A stretch of DNA of 64,000 nucleotides from Methanosarcina vacuolata Z-761 (GTDB taxonomy: Archaea; Halobacteriota; Methanosarcinia; Methanosarcinales; Methanosarcinaceae), in NCBI RefSeq assembly GCF_000969905.1, contig NZ_CP009520.1, positions 2,790,001 through 2,854,000 on the forward strand. Direction: 5' to 3'. Position 1 is the stretch's first letter, and each line of letters starts with the position of its first letter. This document shows positions 55,842 to 64,000 of this stretch, piece after piece. The translations under genes were made by a program, and so were the position numbers. The notes beneath the pieces are model-generated. The model saw only the letters and a program-made list of their open reading frames with translations, did no database searches and was not told the origin of the DNA.

Positions 55842-57355
55842 TTGCCTCTCTCCCTTCCTGCATAAACCGTGCAATCCGGCAAATCCTGAGCCAGCTTCGG
55901 TGTAAGGGACTGGGCTGAACATAGCCCGGAATTTTCAGGGAATACCATTTTTTTCGTTACCCAGCTACGCGGTCTGAATGAGTACTCAAGAGCAGTGCAG
56001 ATACATTTAGCTACCTTTAAAGCTCCTCTATAACCAAATCTGGGGCGGTTTAATATGGCATTTAAATCAACTACTGGAATATTCGGAAAGCTCATTGATG
56101 ATCCAAAATATACCGTAGTCTCAGGATTCAGGTCTCCCAGATATTCCATAAGCTCATTTTCGGTCTGGACCATTGCCTCATATTTTCCAAAGGCAAGTGT
56201 ACCTTTTGTGATCAGTATTTCCGGATCAAGCCCGGTCTCTAAGAGGTAATCAATACTTGTTTCTCTTGCCTGCGTACTCCAGGGATGAAAATTGTATATA
56301 ACCGCCCTCATACCAAAATCGCGTTCGAGCATATGAGCAATTGACAGCGATTTTATCGCATCATGCCCTTCAACAATTGCCAGCTTGCCTGCAAGGTATT
56401 TTTTTGCCTCTTCAAACTCTATGCGGATGGCTCCATATTCTCTTTTGATCAGTTCTTCCGCTTCATTTTCCAGATGTAAATGCTTTGCTGCTTCTCTCAG
56501 CCACCTCTCAGTTGCGCTTATACCATACGGAAGAATAGTGGAGTTCAAAGGAGTATTAAACTGGTCAAGCATCTCTCTTCCTATCGCATACCCCAGATCA
56601 AGGCAAAGGGTACAATTTACAGCTACACTGGGAGCCTGTTTTATTTCTTCCAGTGAACAATTGCCTGCTATTACGGCATTTACACTTGCGCCCATGCTTT
56701 CGATTAACCGCCTCAACTCTTTAACATCAGTTTCAATCTCCGTCCTCTCAGGACCCATTTTGCCCCCTACGATGTTGACGGAGTTGGCAAGCCTTGATCT
56801 GCTTTCCGAATCAGGCTTATCCATAAGCTGAACAATCTGCCTGAAAACCAGGTCAAACCCACTCCTGTACTCTCCCGCAAAGCCTTCGCAGTGAATGGCC
56901 ATGATTTCGGCATTAATTTTGGGCTTGATTTTATTCACTATGGCGTCTACATAATCTCCAATTATTCCGGTGGCACAGCTTGTTGCTACGAAAATAACGT
57001 CAGGCTTATACTTTTTGTCCACCTCCAGTATGGCGCCTTTCAGTTCCTTTTCGCCACCGTATACAATGGCTTTTTCATCAATATTTGTAGTAATAATGGA
57101 TTCGTATGGAGAACCACTATTTCTACAATTTGTTAGTTTGTAAGCCTGTTTTACTCCAAATGCGCAGCCACTTGGTCCATGAGCAATAACGATAGTATTT
57201 TTAATGCCGCTTAAGATTTTCATTGCCGTCCAGAATTTACAGGGACGGGTATGGCTGCCCTGTAGTTTAGTTTCAATTTTCCCTTCTTTAGCCAATTGAT
57301 AAAGCTCGCTTAAATGCCCAAAAAACACTACACTTTCGTTAGCAATGCCGACCAT
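55826..57355 (-). CDS. vnfE: Nitrogenase cofactor scaffold subunit VnfE
   Basis: A 509-residue nitrogenase-fold protein. Cys39 in HTRPCKFW, Cys64 in AHGPSGC and a third Cys in ATSCATGIIGDYVDAI are the ligands for the interface FeS cluster. EIMAIHCEGFAGEYRSGFD is the NifE segment in place of the catalytic QSKGHH. The C-terminal half has FGYRGALKVAKCICTALE. NifE/VnfE forms a heterotetramer with VnfN on which the cofactor core is completed. It follows the ZIP transporter gene after 79 nt. Confidence 0.88.
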   Translation of the reverse strand: MVGIANESVVFFGHLSELYQLAKEGKIETKLQGSHTRPCKFWTAMKILSGIKNTIVIAHGPSGCAFGVKQAYKLTNCRNSGSPYESIITTNIDEKAIVYGGEKELKGAILEVDKKYKPDVIFVATSCATGIIGDYVDAIVNKIKPKINAEIMAIHCEGFAGEYRSGFDLVFRQIVQLMDKPDSESRSRLANSVNIVGGKMGPERTEIETDVKELRRLIESMGASVNAVIAGNCSLEEIKQAPSVAVNCTLCLDLGYAIGREMLDQFNTPLNSTILPYGISATERWLREAAKHLHLENEAEELIKREYGAIRIEFEEAKKYLAGKLAIVEGHDAIKSLSIAHMLERDFGMRAVIYNFHPWSTQARETSIDYLLETGLDPEILITKGTLAFGKYEAMVQTENELMEYLGDLNPETTVYFGSSMSFPNIPVVDLNAILNRPRFGYRGALKVAKCICTALEYSFRPRSWVTKKMVFPENSGLCSAQSLTPKLAQDLPDCTVYAGRERGKCMMS

Positions 57356-57434
57356 ATTCCCCTCTATGTTTCTAGTTCATGAAATTGGTTTCAACCAAAA
57401 AATAAAAAATTTGTTGATCGCGTTAGCTACAACT

Positions 57435-58121
57435 TTACGCCATCAAACAGGATATCCAGGCAATTACTGCTCCGAAAACCGCTACAGAAGATAGCGTAGT
57501 TATATTTAGATCGTGCTTTTTACTTAGTTTTCCTTTATCGATTGCAGTTCCATAATTCTCGGAAATGATCGTGACCAACAGGTTTCCTACGACATAAAGG
57601 ATAACACCAGCACTAAGCGCCATAAGCGGTTTTGTGATGCTTTCAGGGATGGGTATAACCGCACCGACTGGAATTAACAATGCGATCAAAGCTGCAATTG
57701 CAAACCTGGTTTTGTCCTCTAATTCGTCCAGTAATGAAAAGGAGACCATTCCTTCTGGGAGTTTGTGCAGAACCGCTCCGACTGCTAAAATCGGAGAAAT
57801 CGGTCCGAACTCAGTGGTTATAATCACGCCTTCTGCAATGTTGTGAATCGCTAATCCTAAAACGGCTGAATACTTTCCGACACTTTTTGTGTAGAATCCT
57901 GCAGCAAACATTGCAATGAACCCGATCGCGACCAGCCAGTATCCTGCTGAAAAATCTTCGGTAGCATCCGGGATGATATCCAGAAGGACAACTGCAATGG
58001 CAAAGCCAAGTCCAAGACAGGTCAATAACGTCCTTTTCACAGAATCTTCGGTTTTAAAATAAATTAAAGCTCCCAACAATTCCGCTATGACAAATGCTGC
58101 AACTACCAGATAATTCTCCAT
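57435..58121 (-). CDS. ZIP-family metal transporter embedded in the vnf operon
   Basis: A 228-residue membrane protein with about eight helices. The binuclear metal site of ZIP transporters is visible: AIHNIAEG at residues 92-98 in helix 4 and LHKLPEG at 118-124 in helix 5. Helix 1 to 3 (VAAFVIAELLGALIYF, LGLGFAIAVVLLDIIPDATEDF) and the helix 6-8 block complete the fold. ZIP proteins move divalent metals such as zinc, iron or manganese into the cytoplasm. It lies 17 nt after vnfK and 79 nt before vnfE, so it is co-expressed with V-nitrogenase. Iron supply or a vanadyl-type cation are possible substrates; this is inference. Confidence 0.85.
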   Translation of the reverse strand: MENYLVVAAFVIAELLGALIYFKTEDSVKRTLLTCLGLGFAIAVVLLDIIPDATEDFSAGYWLVAIGFIAMFAAGFYTKSVGKYSAVLGLAIHNIAEGVIITTEFGPISPILAVGAVLHKLPEGMVSFSLLDELEDKTRFAIAALIALLIPVGAVIPIPESITKPLMALSAGVILYVVGNLLVTIISENYGTAIDKGKLSKKHDLNITTLSSVAVFGAVIAWISCLMA

Positions 58122-58138
58122 TTTTTGCCTCCTTTCAT

Positions 58139-59539
<1,401 letters not shown>

Positions 59540-59543
59540 TTAT

Positions 59544-61713
<2,170 letters not shown>

Positions 61714-61760
61714 ACGGAACCCTCCAGGTGTTCAAAATTTCCGGCTTTCAGAATTACTAC

Positions 61761-62078
61761 TCATAATCCCTTTTCACCCGAGCTAATTGTGTATGCATCT
61801 TCAACCGTACTCACAAAGATTTTTCCATCCCCCATGTTGCCGGTATATGCTTTTCCGGAAATTATTTTTATTACCTCATCAACTGCCTCATCTTCTACTG
61901 CCATCATGATCATTGTTTTTGCGAGCTCATCGTAATGTACATCCCCGACAGTGATCCCTTTTTGTTTTCCTCTTCCAAAGACATTTATTTTCGTAAGGGA
62001 GTAATAACCGGCTTCTGCAAGTCCGTCGGTTACTTCTTCAGTCCATTCAGGACGTACTATGGCACGGACCATTTTCAT
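61761..62078 (-). CDS. nifI1: PII-family nitrogenase regulator NifI1
   Basis: A 105-residue PII-like protein (MKMVRAIVRPEWTEEVTDGLAEAGYYSLTKINVFGRGKQKGI, TMIMMAVEDEAVDEVIKIISGKAYTGNMGDGKIFV). It lacks the uridylylation Tyr context of GlnB, as NifI1 does. It lies between vnfH and nifI2, 18 nt behind vnfH, and forms hetero-oligomers with NifI2. Its presence here shows that ammonium switch-off applies to this V-nitrogenase operon. Confidence 0.9.
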   Translation of the reverse strand: MKMVRAIVRPEWTEEVTDGLAEAGYYSLTKINVFGRGKQKGITVGDVHYDELAKTMIMMAVEDEAVDEVIKIISGKAYTGNMGDGKIFVSTVEDAYTISSGEKGL

Positions 62079-62096
62079 TTCTCATTTCTCCTTGAA

Positions 62097-62942
<846 letters not shown>

Positions 62943-63170
62943 TTACGCAAACATTGCCCAGAAACTCATTTGCTTCTTTGAACTTAGTATCTTGAGCATC
63001 CATTTAAATTTTTAAACAAAGTTGTCGGATCTTTTATGTTGCCTACCCAAATTTATACATAATAAATTATTTTTATATGAAATGTGTTTATTTTCACACA
63101 ACGCCTCTTTTTGCCTGTGTTCTTGTATTGTGTACTCCACCATATAAAATTTAAATTATTTTTTGCAGTT

Positions 63171-63192
63171 GATATGTTTAGATAAACATAAC
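63171..63192. promoter_or_regulatory. ModE-box-like palindrome, site 3 (vnfH upstream)
   Basis: 22 nt: GATATGTTTA, GA, TAAACATAAC. The arms match in nine of ten positions. It lies about 250 nt upstream of the vnfH start, near AT-rich TATA-like sequence (63230-63260). Confidence 0.6.
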
Positions 63193-63485
63193 ATCCATTT
63201 ATTAAGCGGAATACAGCTTCTTATTTCCTATCTAATTGTATATATATATATATTTTCATTGGCCTAAATACAAAGAATGTTATTAAAAAAGAAATACATA
63301 GCAAAATTATATAAATAGTTATTACTGCAAAAACGATATCAATTGCTAGATATTCTCCCCAAATTAAAGAACAAATTCCAGCTTAAAGATAAAATTAAGG
63401 TTATATTTATGAACGTTAAATATTGTTTTATGACTGAGAACTCCAATTGTAAGAAGCAACTTATAAGGATCTAAAATCTCGAACC

Positions 63486-63507
63486 GTTATGTATAAATAT
63501 GCATAAC
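63486..63507. promoter_or_regulatory. ModE-box-like palindrome, site 4 (vnfH upstream)
   Basis: 22 nt with half-sites GTTATGTATA and TATGCATAAC. The symmetry extends outward to ACC...GGT (63483-63510), making it the strongest of the five. The flanking CG on each side matches the outer bases of bacterial ModE boxes as I recall them. Confidence 0.65.
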
Positions 63508-63611
63508 GGTCAAACCATTAAATTATAGTAATGCGGTATTTTGACACAAAAATAGAAGGACCATTACAATGTTGAATCCTGGTACATACCGCCTTGATAA
63601 AATATAGTATC

Positions 63612-63633
63612 AATATGCAAGAATAGACATAAC
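63612..63633. promoter_or_regulatory. ModE-box-like palindrome, site 5
   Basis: 22 nt with a degenerate left half AATATGCAAG and an intact right half TAGACATAACG, only 17-38 nt before the plus-strand gene at 63650. Weakest of the five. Confidence 0.4.
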
Positions 63634-63649
63634 GCTTAGAACTTAAAAA

Positions 63650-63862
63650 ATGAATAATGATGGTGTTTTAAACATAAAAAAGGTTAAAGCAACAAGTTGT
63701 AAAAAAACAAACACAGTTTTTCCGGAAAGGAATGTTAATTCAAAAACGCCCAAGTTAGGAAAACTTCAAATTATACGCGAAACTGGAAAACGAAAAGATA
63801 TTTCCTGCCATATAGTTCAGGATGGCTCCGGCTTCATTGTGGTATTATTTGAGGGAGGTTAA
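63650..63862 (+). CDS. Hypothetical small basic protein divergent from vnfH
   Basis: A 70-residue cytoplasmic protein (MNNDGVLNIKKVKATSCKKTNTVFP, LGKLQIIRETGKRKDISCHIVQDGSGFIVV). It has two Cys and a beta-rich C-terminus; no family is recognised. Its stop lies directly before the ATG of the next gene, whose ribosome binding site GAGGGAGGT overlaps its last codons, so they form an operon. Position under the same operators as vnfH suggests co-regulation with V-nitrogenase. Confidence 0.65.
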   Translation: MNNDGVLNIKKVKATSCKKTNTVFPERNVNSKTPKLGKLQIIRETGKRKDISCHIVQDGSGFIVVLFEGG

Positions 63863-64000
63863 ATGCAATGCAATGTATGCGAAGTCAGGTGCGAAATCGA
63901 TAAGCATAGTATGGGCAGATGTGGCACTTATGTAAGCACTGGCAATACTGTAATCCAGTACCCTGATATGGGATATCTGGGAGCACTTCCGGTTTCAATA
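63863..64000 (+). CDS. N-terminus of a Cys-rich, probably radical SAM-type protein (partial)
   Basis: The first 46 residues are visible: MQCNVCEVRCEIDKHSMGRCGTY, then VSTGNTVIQYPDMGYLGALPVSI. The CxxCxxxC plus a later GRCG pattern is that of N-terminal FeS domains in PFL-activase-like/AmmeMemoRadiSam radical SAM proteins (CxLCPxxCxIxxGxxGxCG). The catalytic CxxxCxxC would lie beyond the window, so the class is tentative. A radical SAM enzyme next to vnfH could take part in cofactor synthesis; this is inference. Confidence 0.5.
   Translation, partial: MQCNVCEVRCEIDKHSMGRCGTYVSTGNTVIQYPDMGYLGALPVSI

Overview
The window looks like a chromosomal segment of a nitrogen-fixing methanogenic archaeon of the genus Methanosarcina. 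The evidence is an AT-rich genome with long intergenic spacers, archaeal ribosome binding sites (GGAGGT/GGTGAT), a methanogenesis marker protein 8 gene, an archaeal MptE pterin kinase, many short tandem repeats, and a nitrogenase operon with the archaeal order H-I1-I2-D-G-K-E-N. The species assignment is an inference from gene content and was not tested by alignment.

Left part (1-34.7 kb): housekeeping and transport genes (IleRS, MptE, class II ribonucleotide reductase, cyclophilin, GalU, MFS, LysE and DMT transporters, an Old Yellow Enzyme homologue) separated by spacers rich in mobile-element debris. The debris includes the 3' end of a group II intron, one full and one decayed copy of the same DDE insertion sequence, a truncated tyrosine recombinase, a probable 196-bp MITE with 8-bp target duplication, and several dispersed repeats. 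Unusual items are a family of three tiny Gly/Trp/Cys-rich peptides on duplicated segments of about 1 kb (9.5-12.9 kb), a GC-rich hairpin-rich non-coding block (20.97-21.49 kb) beside a two-gene PD-(D/E)xK nuclease module that may be a defence system, and a beta-helix surface protein with a long Asn-Asn-Ser minisatellite.

Middle (34.7-45.2 kb): a five-gene peptide/nickel-type ABC importer on the minus strand, a decayed thiE, a PHP phosphoesterase, a hotdog thioesterase and methanogenesis marker 8.

Right part (45.3-64 kb): a vanadium nitrogenase island. On the minus strand are vnfH, nifI1, nifI2, vnfD, vnfG, vnfK, a ZIP-family metal transporter, vnfE, vnfN and a NifX-like cofactor carrier, followed by a substrate-binding lipoprotein and, beyond a gap, an orphan (homo)aconitase small subunit. 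The D subunit is VnfD rather than AnfD or NifD: it carries the carbonate-binding TGGPRL loop at residues 335-340, Cys257 and His423 as cofactor ligands, Gln176 and His180, and has a VnfD-like length. Further left are a FecCD-type ABC importer and two more substrate-binding proteins, plus a wrecked homocitrate synthase fragment. Five copies of a palindrome with half-sites like GTTATG/CATAAC sit in just two divergent promoter regions, those of the ABC importer and of vnfH. They resemble ModE boxes and would join metal uptake and V-nitrogenase into one putative metal-responsive regulon. A small unknown protein and the start of a CxxCxxxC-type (radical SAM-like) protein diverge from vnfH under the same sites.
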